Positions 7,475 through 15,730 of a stretch of 33,720 bases of DNA are shown here, piece after piece. Source of the stretch: Planctomycetota bacterium (GTDB lineage: Bacteria; Planctomycetota; UBA1135; GCA-002686595); assembly GCA_016872795.1 (NCBI GenBank), contig VGYZ01000035.1, positions 1 to 33,720 of the forward strand, read 5' to 3'. The position numbers were made by a program, and so were the translations under genes. Under the pieces are notes generated by a model that saw nothing but the letters and a program-made list of their open reading frames with translations, searched no databases and was not told where the DNA came from. Numbering within the stretch: position 1 is the first letter of the stretch; every line of letters begins with the position of its first letter.

Positions 7475-8833
7475 CTACTTCGTCGGGCGCTTCCAGCTGC
7501 GCATGGCGGCGCGCAGGTAGGCCTCGAGGTCCGCGACCTTGACGCTCTCCTGCGCCATCGAGTCGCGGTGGCGCACGGTGACGATGTCGCTCTTGAGCGT
7601 CTCGCCGTCGATCGTGACGCAGTACGGCGTGCCGACCTCGTCCTGACGGCGGTAGCGGCGCCCGATGGCCGCACTCTCGTCGTAGAAGGTCGTGAAGCGC
7701 GCCTGCCGCAGCATGCGGTCGACCTCGCTGGCCTTCTCGGGCATGCCTTCCTTCTTGACGAGCGGCAGCACCGCGACCGTGATGGGCGCGATCTCGGGGT
7801 GAAAGTGCAGCACCGTGCGCACATCGCCGTCGGGCAGCACCTGCTCCTCGTAGGCGTCGATCAGGAAGGTGAGCGCCGTGCGGTCGACGCCGGCGGCGGG
7901 CTCGACCACCCAGGGCGTGTAGCGCGCCTTCGACTCCGGATCGAAGTACGCGAGGTCCTTGCCCGAGGCGGCCGAGTGGCTCTTCAGGTCGAAGTCCGTG
8001 CGGCAGGCGATGCCCTCGAGCTCGCCCCAGCCGAACGGGTACTCGTACTCGACATCCGTGCAGGCCTTGCAGTAGTGCGCGAGCTTGGCCTGCGGGTGCT
8101 CGTACTTGCGCAGCTTGGAGGGATCGATGCCGTAGTCGACATACCAGCTGAAGCGCTCGTTGACCCAGTACGCGTACCACTGGTCGTTCTGCTCGGGCGG
8201 GATGAAGAACTCCATCTCGGCCTGCTCGAACTCGCGCGTGCGGAACACGAAGTTGCCGGGCGTGATCTCGTTGCGGAACGACTTGCCGATCTGCGCGATG
8301 CCAAACGGCGGCTTGACGCGCGAGCTCTCGAGCACATTCTTGAAGTTGAGGAAGATGCCCTGCGCGGTCTCGGGGCGCAGGTAGGCGACCGAGCCGGAGC
8401 CCTCGACGGGGCCGACATTGGTCTTGAACATCAGGTTGAACTCGCGCGCCTCGGTGAGCTCGCCGCCGCACTCGCCGGGCTTCTTGGACGGCTTCTCCGG
8501 GCAGCGCGCGTCGTCGAGCTTGTCCGCGCGGAAGCGCCCCTTGCACTTCTTGCAGTCGACCATCGGGTCGGTGAAGTTCGAGACATGACCCGATGTCTCC
8601 CATGTCTTGGGGTTCTGGATGATGGCGCTGTCGAGGCCGACGATGTCGTCGCGCAGGGTGACCATGCGCGTCCACCAGGCGTCCTTGACGCGGCGCTTGA
8701 GCTCGACGCCGAGCGGGCCGTAGTCGTAGGTGTTGCCGATGCCCCCGTAGATCTCGGAAGAGGGAAACACAAATCCCCTGCGCTTGCACAGGGAGACGAT
8801 CTTGTCCATCAGGCTCGGTGCGGGGGTCGACAT
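7475..8833 (-). CDS. glyS: Glycyl-tRNA synthetase, single-chain (alpha2) class II type
   Basis: This cytoplasmic enzyme charges tRNA-Gly with glycine using ATP. The 452-residue protein is the single-polypeptide homodimeric form found in archaea, eukaryotes and part of the bacteria. Visible are the N-terminal class II entry (RGFVFPSSEIYGGIGNTYDY), a cysteine-pair insertion around CKKCKG with a later CGG, motif 2 (FRNEITPGNFVFRTREFEQ) and the C-terminal anticodon-binding domain (from about residue 350; TVAVLPLVKKEG). The ATG at 8833 is preceded by CCGGAG five bases upstream; a second Met at residue 9 is a less likely start. The gene diverges from mqnC across 138 bases and precedes the pilin-like operon on the same strand. 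Confidence 0.93.
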   Translation of the reverse strand: MSTPAPSLMDKIVSLCKRRGFVFPSSEIYGGIGNTYDYGPLGVELKRRVKDAWWTRMVTLRDDIVGLDSAIIQNPKTWETSGHVSNFTDPMVDCKKCKGRFRADKLDDARCPEKPSKKPGECGGELTEAREFNLMFKTNVGPVEGSGSVAYLRPETAQGIFLNFKNVLESSRVKPPFGIAQIGKSFRNEITPGNFVFRTREFEQAEMEFFIPPEQNDQWYAYWVNERFSWYVDYGIDPSKLRKYEHPQAKLAHYCKACTDVEYEYPFGWGELEGIACRTDFDLKSHSAASGKDLAYFDPESKARYTPWVVEPAAGVDRTALTFLIDAYEEQVLPDGDVRTVLHFHPEIAPITVAVLPLVKKEGMPEKASEVDRMLRQARFTTFYDESAAIGRRYRRQDEVGTPYCVTIDGETLKSDIVTVRHRDSMAQESVKVADLEAYLRAAMRSWKRPTK

Positions 8834-8957
8834 GGGCGCTCCGGATCGGGTCGCTTGGGGCGAAGAGTGTAGGGAGCGCGGGGAGCGGACTCCAAGAGCG
8901 GCCGTCTCGACCCGTTGCCGAGACGCCGTTGGAGCGAGAATCGGGCCGGAATCGGCC

Positions 8958-8963
8958 TATACT
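8958..8963 (+). promoter_or_regulatory. -10-like box directly upstream of mqnC
   Basis: TATACT matches the bacterial -10 consensus at five of six positions in an otherwise GC-rich stretch and ends 8 bases before the mqnC ATG. A start site at the usual distance would give a leaderless or near-leaderless transcript. No convincing -35 box lies 16-18 bases upstream. Confidence 0.35.
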
Positions 8964-8971
8964 CGCGCACC

Positions 8972-10213
8972 ATGCAGCAGGCTCCTGCGGCGCCCTCCGC
9001 GACCGCCCACCCCCTCTGGAATGCCCCCCTCGCCTCGCGCGCTCGAAGCGGCGAGGTCGCGCGCGAGCTCGAGCGCATCGGCGCCAAGGTGCGCGCAGGC
9101 CGGCGCATCACGCCCGAGGAGGCGCTCTACCTGCACGAACGCGCGGACATGCTCACCTTGGGCCTGCTCGCCGACCATGTGCGTCGCGCGAAGCACCCCG
9201 AGCCGCACGTCACATACATCGTCGACCGCAACCTCAACCCGACCAATGTCTGCATCACCGACTGCGGCTTCTGCGCGTTCTACCGGCGCCCCAAAGCGGA
9301 TGGCGCCTATGTGCTGCCGCGCGAGGAGATCGTGAGCCGCATGCAGGAACTCGCCGACCTCGGCGGGCGACAGGTGCTCATGCAGGGCGGGCACCACCCC
9401 TACCTGAAGAGCGACTGGTGGTGCGAGCTCTTCACCGACCTGCGCGCGCGCTTTCCGCAGATCAACCTGCACGCGCTCTCGGCGCCGGAGCTCGACCACC
9501 TCTCCAAGCTCGACAAGCGACCGGTCGAGGATGTCCTGCGCGACCTGATCGCCGCGGGCTTGGGCAGCGTGCCGGGCGCGGGCGCGGAGATCTTGGTCGA
9601 GCGGGTGCGCACGATCATCGCGCCCAAGAAGACCTCGACCGAGCGCTGGCTCGAAGTGCACCGGCGCGTGCACGAGGCCGGACTGCGCTCGTCCGCGACG
9701 ATGATGTTCGGCCATGTCGAAACGACCGCGGAGTGCATCGAGCACCTGACGCGCCTGCGCGACCTGCAGGACGAGACCGGCGGCTTCACGGCCTTCGCGT
9801 GCTGGCTGATGCAGCCCGACGGCGTGCCCGAAGAGCACCTCTACCCCGAGCGTAAGACGCCGAGTGTGTACCTGCGCATGCAGGCGCTCGCGCGCATCTA
9901 CCTCGACAACTTCGACAACATCCAGACGAGCTATGTCACCGCGGGCCTCAAGATGGCGCAGGTGACGCTCTCCTACGGCTGCAACGACTTCGGCGGCACG
10001 ATGCTCGAGGAAAATGTCGTCAGCGCGGCCGGTTGCTTCAACTTGGCGCCGATCCAGAAGCTCGAGCATGTGATCTCGCGCGCGGGCTTCACGCCGCTGC
10101 AGCGCAACTCGTGGTACGGCGTCGTCGATCCGCGCCACCCGCAGCTGCAGCGCGGGCCCGACTCCGGCGCCGAATCCCGGCCGCGCGCCTTCGCCAAGGC
10201 GGTGAAGGCGTGA
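8972..10213 (+). CDS. mqnC: Cyclic dehypoxanthinyl futalosine synthase (radical SAM)
   Basis: MqnC cyclises dehypoxanthinyl futalosine in the futalosine route to menaquinone. The 413-residue protein carries the radical SAM cluster C94-x3-C98-x2-C101 in NPTNVCITDCGFCAFYR. MqnC-type hallmarks follow: QVLMQGGHHPYLK, AGLGSVPGAGAEILVERVR, TMMFGHVET and a C-terminal GGTMLEENVVSAAG. ATG 8972 was chosen; an open frame to an earlier ATG exists, but the conserved part begins well downstream of both. The stop overlaps the start of mqnE in GTGA, so the two are translationally coupled. An Ala/Arg-rich tail follows the last conserved block. Assignment against MqnE rests on the TDCGFCAFYR and LMQGG motifs. 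Confidence 0.92.
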   Translation: MQQAPAAPSATAHPLWNAPLASRARSGEVARELERIGAKVRAGRRITPEEALYLHERADMLTLGLLADHVRRAKHPEPHVTYIVDRNLNPTNVCITDCGFCAFYRRPKADGAYVLPREEIVSRMQELADLGGRQVLMQGGHHPYLKSDWWCELFTDLRARFPQINLHALSAPELDHLSKLDKRPVEDVLRDLIAAGLGSVPGAGAEILVERVRTIIAPKKTSTERWLEVHRRVHEAGLRSSATMMFGHVETTAECIEHLTRLRDLQDETGGFTAFACWLMQPDGVPEEHLYPERKTPSVYLRMQALARIYLDNFDNIQTSYVTAGLKMAQVTLSYGCNDFGGTMLEENVVSAAGCFNLAPIQKLEHVISRAGFTPLQRNSWYGVVDPRHPQLQRGPDSGAESRPRAFAKAVKA

Positions 10214-11385
10214 GTGTCGCCACAGCGACCGCGCGGGAAGAGCGCCTGCTCGGCCTCGCGCGCGCCCACGGCCTCGGAATGATCGCGGAGAAGGTGCTCG
10301 CGCGCGAGAGACTCTCGCACGACGACGGCATCGCGCTCTACCGCAGCCCGCACCTGCACGCGGTCGGCGCGCTCGCCAACCATGTGCGCGAGCGCCTGCA
10401 CGGCGATCTCGCCTACTTCAATGTCAACCAGCATGTCAACTACACCAACCTGTGCAACAAGCTGTGCCGCTTCTGCGCCTTCCAGCGCCTGCCGGGGCAA
10501 GCCGGCGCCTACCAGATGACGCCCGAGCAGGTCGCCGACAAGATCCGCGCGCAGCTCGGCGAGCCCGTCACCGAAGTGCACATGGTCGCGGGCGTGTGGC
10601 CCAAGATCCCCTACTCGTACTACCTCGACATCCTGCGCGCCGTGAAGTCGGTGCGACCCGAGATCCACATCAAGGCCTTCACGATGGTCGAGCTCGACCA
10701 GATCGCGAAGACGGCGAAGAAGCCGCTCGAAGCGGTGCTCGAGGAGCTCAAGGCCGCGGGCTTGGGCTCCGTTCCCGGCGGCGGCGCCGAAATCTTCAGC
10801 GAGCGCGTCCGCCGTGCGACCTACCACCTCAAGATCTCCGGCGACGAGTGGCTCGCCATCGCGCGCAAGGTGCACCGCTCCGGCCTGCGCTCGAACTGCA
10901 CCATGCTCCACGGTCACATCGAGACGCCCGAGGAACGCGTCGACCACCTCGACCGCCTGCGGCGCCTGCAGGACGAGACCGGCGGTTTTCAGACCTACAT
11001 CCCGCTCTCGTTCCACCCAGAGAACAGCGAGATGGCCGATGTGCCGGGTCCGACGGCGGTCGACGAGCTGCGCGAGATCGCGCTCGGGCGTCTCTTGCTC
11101 GACAACATCCCGCACATCAAGGCCTACTGGATCCTGATGGACATCCCGATCGCGCAGCTCGCGCTCTCCTACGGCGCGGACGATGTCGACGGCACGGTGG
11201 TCGAGGAGCACATCTACCACGACGCGGGCGCGACAACACCCGAGGTGGTCAAGCGCGCGGAGCTCGTGCAGTGGATCCGCGACGCAGGGCGCATCCCGGT
11301 CGAGCGCGACACGCTCTACAATGTCGTGTGGAGCGCCGATCCCGAGCTCGCGCCCGTCGGGCGGCCCGCTCCCGTCGCGATCTGA
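10210..11385 (+). CDS. mqnE: Aminodeoxyfutalosine synthase (radical SAM)
   Basis: MqnE joins the 3-[(1-carboxyvinyl)oxy]benzoate made by MqnA to SAM, the second committed step of futalosine-pathway menaquinone synthesis. The 391-residue protein has C82-x3-C86-x2-C89 (LCNKLCRFCAF), EVHMVAGVWP, HIKAFTMVELD, GLGSVPGGGAEIF, TMLHGHIET, the GGFQTYIPLSFHPEN block and DDVDGTVVEEHIYH, the pattern of MqnE rather than MqnC. The GTG start at 10210 shares its last two bases with the TGA of mqnC, and AAGGCGGTGAAGG upstream can serve as ribosome site. It is the second gene of an mqnC-mqnE pair; mqnA lies 5 kb downstream, and mqnB and mqnD are not in the window. Confidence 0.92.
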   Translation: MSVATATAREERLLGLARAHGLGMIAEKVLARERLSHDDGIALYRSPHLHAVGALANHVRERLHGDLAYFNVNQHVNYTNLCNKLCRFCAFQRLPGQAGAYQMTPEQVADKIRAQLGEPVTEVHMVAGVWPKIPYSYYLDILRAVKSVRPEIHIKAFTMVELDQIAKTAKKPLEAVLEELKAAGLGSVPGGGAEIFSERVRRATYHLKISGDEWLAIARKVHRSGLRSNCTMLHGHIETPEERVDHLDRLRRLQDETGGFQTYIPLSFHPENSEMADVPGPTAVDELREIALGRLLLDNIPHIKAYWILMDIPIAQLALSYGADDVDGTVVEEHIYHDAGATTPEVVKRAELVQWIRDAGRIPVERDTLYNVVWSADPELAPVGRPAPVAI

Positions 11386-11778
11386 AGTCAGTCGCGAGAG
11401 AGCTCTGTGGCTCTCGGGCGTGAGCGCACGGAGCAGCGAGCGCGACCACTGGGCGTCGAGCGAGCCCGCCCGGACGCAGGGCGGGATCGCTTGCTCCCCA
11501 GCTCCGCCGAAGAAAAGCGGCGCGGCGAGGACCACCACTGTTGGCGACCCCGTCTTGCGCGCGCAAGCATGGCACTGCGATGGGCGCCCGTCGGGCAGGA
11601 TCGCTCCGAGCGCCTGAAGAGCCAGAAAACGAGCTGTGAGCCGCTGTCCGAGGCGTCGCCACCTGCGGTCGTGGGACACGCTGCTTCGCTGACGCGCAAG
11701 CGAGGGCCAGTGGAATCCCCGAAGGACCCGCGACCAGCGCGCGCGCCGCGCGACGAGACGGCAAGGAGAAACGAGACC
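11386..11778 (+). other. 393-base non-coding stretch with several hairpins
   Basis: No reading frame here looks protein-like; the open frames through it give Arg/Ala-rich shadow translations. Four things are visible: a 6-bp stem (GAGAGC/GCTCTC) at 11398-11415 just after the mqnE stop; a strong hairpin at 11458-11496; a small CGCCG/CGGCG hairpin near 11508-11525 around GAAGAAAAG; and a ribosome-binding AAGGAG at 11763-11768 for the next gene. The length and structure would suit an untranslated leader or a small RNA, but no known RNA family was recognised. Confidence 0.4.
11458..11496 (+). terminator. Strong GC hairpin downstream of mqnE
   Basis: CCCGCCC (11465-11471) pairs with GGGCGGG (11479-11485) over a 7-base loop. 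An outer near-match, GAGCGAG (11458-11464) against CTTGCTC (11490-11496), extends the stem past a 4-base bulge. There is no T-tract. It could end the mqnCE transcript or be part of a structured leader for the HRDC gene. Confidence 0.35.
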
Positions 11779-12375
11779 ATGCACCTGCGCTGGATCCAAC
11801 TGCCCTTCCATCCCGACCGCGGCGGCTTCGACGAGGCGCCGCTCGCCGCCGCGCTCGGCGAACGCCGCGTCCTCGACGCGCGCGAGTACTTCTTCGAGCA
11901 CGAAGGCCGACCGTACCTTGGCTGCATCCTCGAGCTCGACGACGAGACCTTGCCCGTGAGCGGCGGACAGCGCGTCGACACTCCTCCGCGCAGGCGTCGC
12001 AGCGCGCGTGCGAACGAGCCTCGCAGCGAACAACCGACGCGACGCTCCGCAGCCGGTCCCATGGAACGCTCCGCACCGAGCGAGCCCGAAGCGCCGCCGC
12101 TCGATGCCGCTGGCCTGCGGGCCGCCGCCGAGCTGCGACGCTGGCGCACCCGCCGTTCCAAGGAACTCGGCGTTCCGGCCTACCGCCTGCTGCCCAACCG
12201 CACGCTCGAAGCGCTCTCGCGCATGCGCCCCATCACGCCGAGCACGCTGCTCGAAGTGACCGGCATCGGCGCGGCGCGCGTCAGCGCCCACGGGGACGAG
12301 ATCCTCGCCTGCCTGCGCTCCGCCGAGGCGCACAGCCTGCTCGACAGCCTTCCGCTGCCGACCGCCGCGGAGTGA
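11779..12375 (+). CDS. Small HRDC-domain protein
   Basis: The 198-residue protein has a short N-terminal domain (MHLRWIQLPFHPDRGG through LGERRVLDAREYFFE and YLGCILELDD, about 1-60), an Arg/Pro-rich linker (about 65-105), and a C-terminal HRDC domain (about 115-190) with RRSKELGVPAYRLLPNRTLE and TPSTLLEVTGIGAARVSAHG. HRDC domains of RecQ helicases and RNase D bind nucleic acid. The N-terminal part recalls the small HRDC accessory proteins found beside reverse transcriptases of diversity-generating retroelements, but no reverse transcriptase lies in this window, so that link is tentative. ATG 11779 was chosen because AAGGAG lies ten bases upstream. It is flanked by a hairpin-rich leader and a perfect palindrome just after the stop, so it is probably transcribed alone. 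Confidence 0.75.
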   Translation: MHLRWIQLPFHPDRGGFDEAPLAAALGERRVLDAREYFFEHEGRPYLGCILELDDETLPVSGGQRVDTPPRRRRSARANEPRSEQPTRRSAAGPMERSAPSEPEAPPLDAAGLRAAAELRRWRTRRSKELGVPAYRLLPNRTLEALSRMRPITPSTLLEVTGIGAARVSAHGDEILACLRSAEAHSLLDSLPLPTAAE

Positions 12376-12376
12376 A

Positions 12377-12394
12377 GCGGCCTGCGCAGGCCGC
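12377..12394 (+). terminator. Perfect palindromic hairpin after the HRDC gene
   Basis: GCGGCCTGCGCAGGCCGC starts one base after the HRDC stop codon; it folds as a 7-bp stem with a GCGC tetraloop. It is followed by AAGTTC rather than a T-run, so termination may be factor-dependent. Confidence 0.5.
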
Positions 12395-12475
12395 AAGTTC
12401 GCACACCACGGTTTCGGCAACACTCGCGCCGCGTGCGCTGCAGGCGGGCCGTGGCGCACCGCTGTGTACTCGGCG

Positions 12476-12505
12476 TTGTGAAAGACCCCTCGGTACCTGC
12501 ACAAT
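12476..12505 (+). promoter_or_regulatory. Candidate promoter for the membrane protein gene at 12512
   Basis: TTGTGA (12476-12481) and CACAAT (12500-12505) each match the consensus at four of six positions with an 18-base spacer. The -10-like box ends 6 bases before the ATG, so the transcript would be leaderless, as also suggested for mqnC. The call is weak because both boxes are imperfect. Confidence 0.3.
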
Positions 12506-12511
12506 CCCGCC

Positions 12512-13951
12512 ATGGGCGTGGCTCCGAGCGAAGCGTGGTTTGGTCGCCGTCGACCTTGGCTGTGGCTGGGTGCGTCCTGCGGCGTCTGCGCCGCGCTCGC
12601 GCTCGGATCGTGGTGGTTCGCGGCGCGTTCGGCGCACGCTGCCGTCGAGACGGAGCGCGCGCGGATCGGAGCCCAAGTCACACTTTCGGGTGGGCGAACG
12701 GAAGTTCCGGCTCCGGACGCGCTCGCGCAGTGGATCGAAGTGCTCGAGCAGCTCCCACCCGACAGTTACTACGAGACGCAGTGGCCGGACGATGATCTGG
12801 GGACGGCGCCCGCTCCCTACCGCCTGATTCCGGGTCTCGGATTTGTGGTCCACGCCAATTCTGCGCTCGAAGCGCGCTTCGCGATGTCGGCAGCCGCTCC
12901 GGCGGACTGCAGCGAGGCCAGACCGGAGGACCACCCCGGCGGCGTCGAGGGCTGGCTTGCGGAGCATGTGGGCCAGCCAGCGCAGGAGCCGCAGCTGCGC
13001 GACTGCCTGCGGGCCCTGCTGCGCGAGCGCATCGGCAGCGCAAATTTGCATCCGCACGCGCTCGCCGCGCGCAGGCTGCCCCGCGCCGATGGCGCCGCTT
13101 GGCTCGCGCGCATGGAGCTCGCCGACCAAGCCTCGCCGGAGCCGGCGCTGCGCGCCGTTCCAGCCGTCGTGCGGCACCTCGGGGTGCTCGCCGCACTCGC
13201 AGCGCTCGAACACGATGCGCTGCGCGCTCGCGAGGCGCTCGACGCTGCGTACACCCTGTGCGAGTCGCTGGCGGGCCTACCGTGGCACGCCGCCTACGAG
13301 ACATGGGTCGAGTGCGAGCTGATGTCCGTGCACGCGACGGTCGCGGTCCTCGCGCAGGCGCCCGAGGCCGTCGACGAGGAGCGCCTCGTGCGCCACCTCG
13401 AGGGGCTCGACGCCCAAGGCCGGCATGTCGCCGCCTGCGAGCTCCAGCGCACGCTGTGCGATCGCGCCTACGCGCGCCTGCTGGCGGGCAAGCCCTGCGG
13501 CGTCGACGCATTCGACCTGTCCCCCGAGACCCCCGGAGCGCGCGCGCCGTGGCTGGAACGCGAGCGAGCGGATGCCCTCGCCAGCTGGCGACGCTGCGCG
13601 GACTGGAGTCGCGAGCCGCTCGCCGCGCGCGGTGCGCCGCCCCTGTACGAGCGACACCCCCTCGCGAGCGATGACCACGCGACCCTCTGGCTCGCCGCGA
13701 CCCGCCCCGTGTCCAACGAGGTGCTGGCACGACTCGAGTCCTTCGAGAGCATGCTGCGCATCGCGCTCGTCGCACGCCGCGATGGGATCGACGCTGCGAA
13801 GGCCGAAGCCAGCCGCCGCGCCGCGAGCGCGAGCGGTCGAACCATCGAGGTCCGCGCGAAGCCGGCGGGGCTGCTCGTGGAGGCACCGCCAGCCCTCGCG
13901 AGCTCGGCGGATCTCGAGACGCTCCGAATCTACCTTCCGAGTCGCAAGTAG
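12512..13951 (+). CDS. Membrane-anchored protein of unknown function
   Basis: I do not recognise the family. The 479-residue protein has one N-terminal membrane segment at about residues 18-38 (WLWLGASCGVCAALALGSWW) flanked by arginines on the inside, so most of it should lie outside the cytoplasmic membrane. The rest is largely helical and Ala/Leu/Arg-rich, with scattered cysteines (CSEAR, CLRALL, TLCESL, VECELM, AACEL, TLCDRA, PCGVD, RRCADW) and no metal-binding or catalytic signature. Helical stretches around 210-330 might be TPR-like but lack a clean consensus. It lies 8 bases before the ATP-grasp gene on the same strand, so the two are probably co-transcribed. Confidence 0.6.
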   Translation: MGVAPSEAWFGRRRPWLWLGASCGVCAALALGSWWFAARSAHAAVETERARIGAQVTLSGGRTEVPAPDALAQWIEVLEQLPPDSYYETQWPDDDLGTAPAPYRLIPGLGFVVHANSALEARFAMSAAAPADCSEARPEDHPGGVEGWLAEHVGQPAQEPQLRDCLRALLRERIGSANLHPHALAARRLPRADGAAWLARMELADQASPEPALRAVPAVVRHLGVLAALAALEHDALRAREALDAAYTLCESLAGLPWHAAYETWVECELMSVHATVAVLAQAPEAVDEERLVRHLEGLDAQGRHVAACELQRTLCDRAYARLLAGKPCGVDAFDLSPETPGARAPWLERERADALASWRRCADWSREPLAARGAPPLYERHPLASDDHATLWLAATRPVSNEVLARLESFESMLRIALVARRDGIDAAKAEASRRAASASGRTIEVRAKPAGLLVEAPPALASSADLETLRIYLPSRK

Positions 13952-13959
13952 CCGCGCCG

Positions 13960-15057
13960 ATGGCACGCACCCCGCGCAGTTCCGCGACGAGCGCCGAGAC
14001 ACCGAGCGCCGCCCCGGCGCGCAAGCTGCGCGTGCTGGTCGTGATGCACGCAGACCTCGTGCCTCCGCAGGATCGTTCGGCGCGCAGGGGGCCGACGATC
14101 GTTCCGTGGCGCACGGAACACGATGTGCTCTCCGCGCTCGGTGAGCTCGGGCACGAGGCGCGCCCCTTGGGACTGCGGGACGACTTGCAGGTGCTGCGCA
14201 GCGCGCTCGACGAGTTCGAGCCGCACCTTGCGTTCAACCTGCTCGAGGAGTTCCACGGCGTCGCGCTCTACGGCGCGGCGGTACTGTCCTTCGTCGAGCT
14301 CTCGCGGCGCGCGTACACGGGCTGCAATCCGCACGGCCTGATGCTCGCGCACGACAAGCTGCTCACGAAGAAGATCCTCGCGTGGCACCGCGTGCGCACG
14401 CCGCGCGGCCACTTCTTCCCTTTCGGCCAGCCGATCCGTGCGCCGCGCGCGGTGCGCTACCCGCTGCTGGTCAAGTCCGCCGTCGAGGACGCCTCGCTCG
14501 GGATCTCGCAGGCCTCCGTGGTCCACGGCGAGGAAAAACTGCTCGACCGCGTGCTCTACATGCAGGAGAGCTACGGCACCGATGTGCTCGCGGAGGAGTA
14601 CATCGACGGCCGCGAGCTGTATGTCGGGATGATCGGCAATGCGCGCTTGAGCGAGCTGCCCGTGTGGGAGATGAGCTTCGAGGACTGGCCCGAAAACGCG
14701 CCGCGCATCGCGACCGAGCGCGTGAAGTGGAGCGCGACCTACCAGCGCAAGCGCGGCATCCGCACGGGCCTCGCGGAGAACCTCGCGCCCGTGGTGCGCC
14801 GCGACATCGCGCGCACCTGCCGCGCTGTGTACCGCGCGCTCGGGCTCTCCGGCTACGCGCGCATCGACCTCCGGCTCGACGCACAGGGGCGGGTGTGGGT
14901 GATCGAGGCCAACGCGAATCCCGACCTCGCCCGCGACGAGGACTTCGCCGAGTCGGCGCGCGCTGCGGGCCTCGCCTATCCCGAGCTCATCCAGCGCATC
15001 CTCAACCTCGGACTCGCTTGGCGTCCGGCTTGGAAGCAAGGCGGCGGGACGAGCTGA
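13960..15057 (+). CDS. D-alanine-D-alanine ligase-like ATP-grasp protein
   Basis: The 365-residue protein has an N-terminal pre-ATP-grasp domain (RKLRVLVVMHADLVPP, FEPHLAFNLLEEFHG), then the ATP-grasp fold: HDKLLTKKILAWHRVRTP, the ATP-binding strand YPLLVKSAVEDASLGI, EEYIDGRELYVGMIGN, and the metal-ligating end of the domain, ARIDLRLDAQGRVWVIEANANP with Asp, Glu and Asn in the expected places. This matches Ddl relatives, but it begins with a long polar leader, and the standard Ddl start is missing. A broader peptide or amino-acid ligase role is therefore as likely as true cell-wall D-Ala-D-Ala synthesis. It follows the unknown membrane protein in a probable operon and is convergent with the pseudouridine synthase gene, one base between stop codons. 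Confidence 0.8.
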   Translation: MARTPRSSATSAETPSAAPARKLRVLVVMHADLVPPQDRSARRGPTIVPWRTEHDVLSALGELGHEARPLGLRDDLQVLRSALDEFEPHLAFNLLEEFHGVALYGAAVLSFVELSRRAYTGCNPHGLMLAHDKLLTKKILAWHRVRTPRGHFFPFGQPIRAPRAVRYPLLVKSAVEDASLGISQASVVHGEEKLLDRVLYMQESYGTDVLAEEYIDGRELYVGMIGNARLSELPVWEMSFEDWPENAPRIATERVKWSATYQRKRGIRTGLAENLAPVVRRDIARTCRAVYRALGLSGYARIDLRLDAQGRVWVIEANANPDLARDEDFAESARAAGLAYPELIQRILNLGLAWRPAWKQGGGTS

Positions 15058-15058
15058 G

Positions 15059-15730
15059 TCAGCGGCGGGCGCTCCACCACTCGCGCTCGGGCGGCGCCGC
15101 GCGCAGGGCGAGCGGCGTGTGCAGCGTCGGATGCTCGACTTCGAGCTCCGCAGCGTGCAGTCCGACGCTCTTGTCCGCGAGCGGGCGCGCCGCGCCGTAC
15201 TTCAGGTCGCCGAGCAGCGGTGCGCCGAGGCTCGCGGCGGCGACGCGCAGCTGGTGCGGCCGTCCCGTGCGCGGCTCGAGATCGAGATGCGCGAGGCCGC
15301 GCTCGAAGCTCGCGAGGCGCCAGCGCGTGACCGCGAGCTGCGCGCCCGGCTGCTCGCGCTCGAGCACGCGCACCACATTGCGCTCGCCGTCCTTGTCGAG
15401 CCACTGCTCGAGCACGCCGCTCTCGCCGCGCGGGCGAGACTCGCTGACGCCGAAGTACAGCTTGCGCACCGTGTGCGCGCGAAACTGCTCGGAGAGGCGC
15501 GCCGCGGCCTTGCTCGTGCGCGCGAAGAGCACCACGCCGGACACGGGGCGGTCGAGCCGGTGCACCACGCCGAGAAACACCTCACCCGGCTTCGCGCACT
15601 CGCGCCGGATCCACTCGCGCGCGGCGTCGTAGAGGCTCTCGTCGCCGCTCTCATCGGGCACCACCGGCACGCCCGCGGGCTTGTGCAGCGCGAGCAGGTG
15701 GTTGTCGACATGCAGGATCTCGACATTCAC
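15059..15730 (-). CDS. RluA-family RNA pseudouridine synthase
   Basis: The protein isomerises uridine to pseudouridine in RNA. In 223 residues it shows the RluA-family pattern: LLALHKPAGVPVVPD near the N terminus, the catalytic motif HRLDRPVSGVVLFAR with nucleophile Asp60, KLYFGV, and RTGRPHQLRVAAASLG with LGDLKYG. There is no S4 domain, so it resembles the short RluA/TruC-like members; whether the target is rRNA or tRNA cannot be told. The GTG start overlaps the TGA of the upstream methyltransferase in GTGA, suggesting that the two RNA-modification-type enzymes are translated together. Confidence 0.88.
   Translation of the reverse strand: MNVEILHVDNHLLALHKPAGVPVVPDESGDESLYDAAREWIRRECAKPGEVFLGVVHRLDRPVSGVVLFARTSKAAARLSEQFRAHTVRKLYFGVSESRPRGESGVLEQWLDKDGERNVVRVLEREQPGAQLAVTRWRLASFERGLAHLDLEPRTGRPHQLRVAAASLGAPLLGDLKYGAARPLADKSVGLHAAELEVEHPTLHTPLALRAAPPEREWWSARR

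Noticed and set aside
7568..8872. A 434-codon plus-strand open frame opposite glyS
   Set aside because: It is antisense to a clearly conserved tRNA synthetase and has no motifs of its own.
11386..11778. Possible diversity-generating retroelement template repeat next to the HRDC gene
   Set aside because: I saw no reverse transcriptase, no near-identical repeat pair and no lectin-fold target gene in the window.
9973..12681. A 902-codon minus-strand open frame opposite mqnC, mqnE and the HRDC gene
   Set aside because: The plus-strand genes have conserved motifs and coupled starts; the antisense translation has none.
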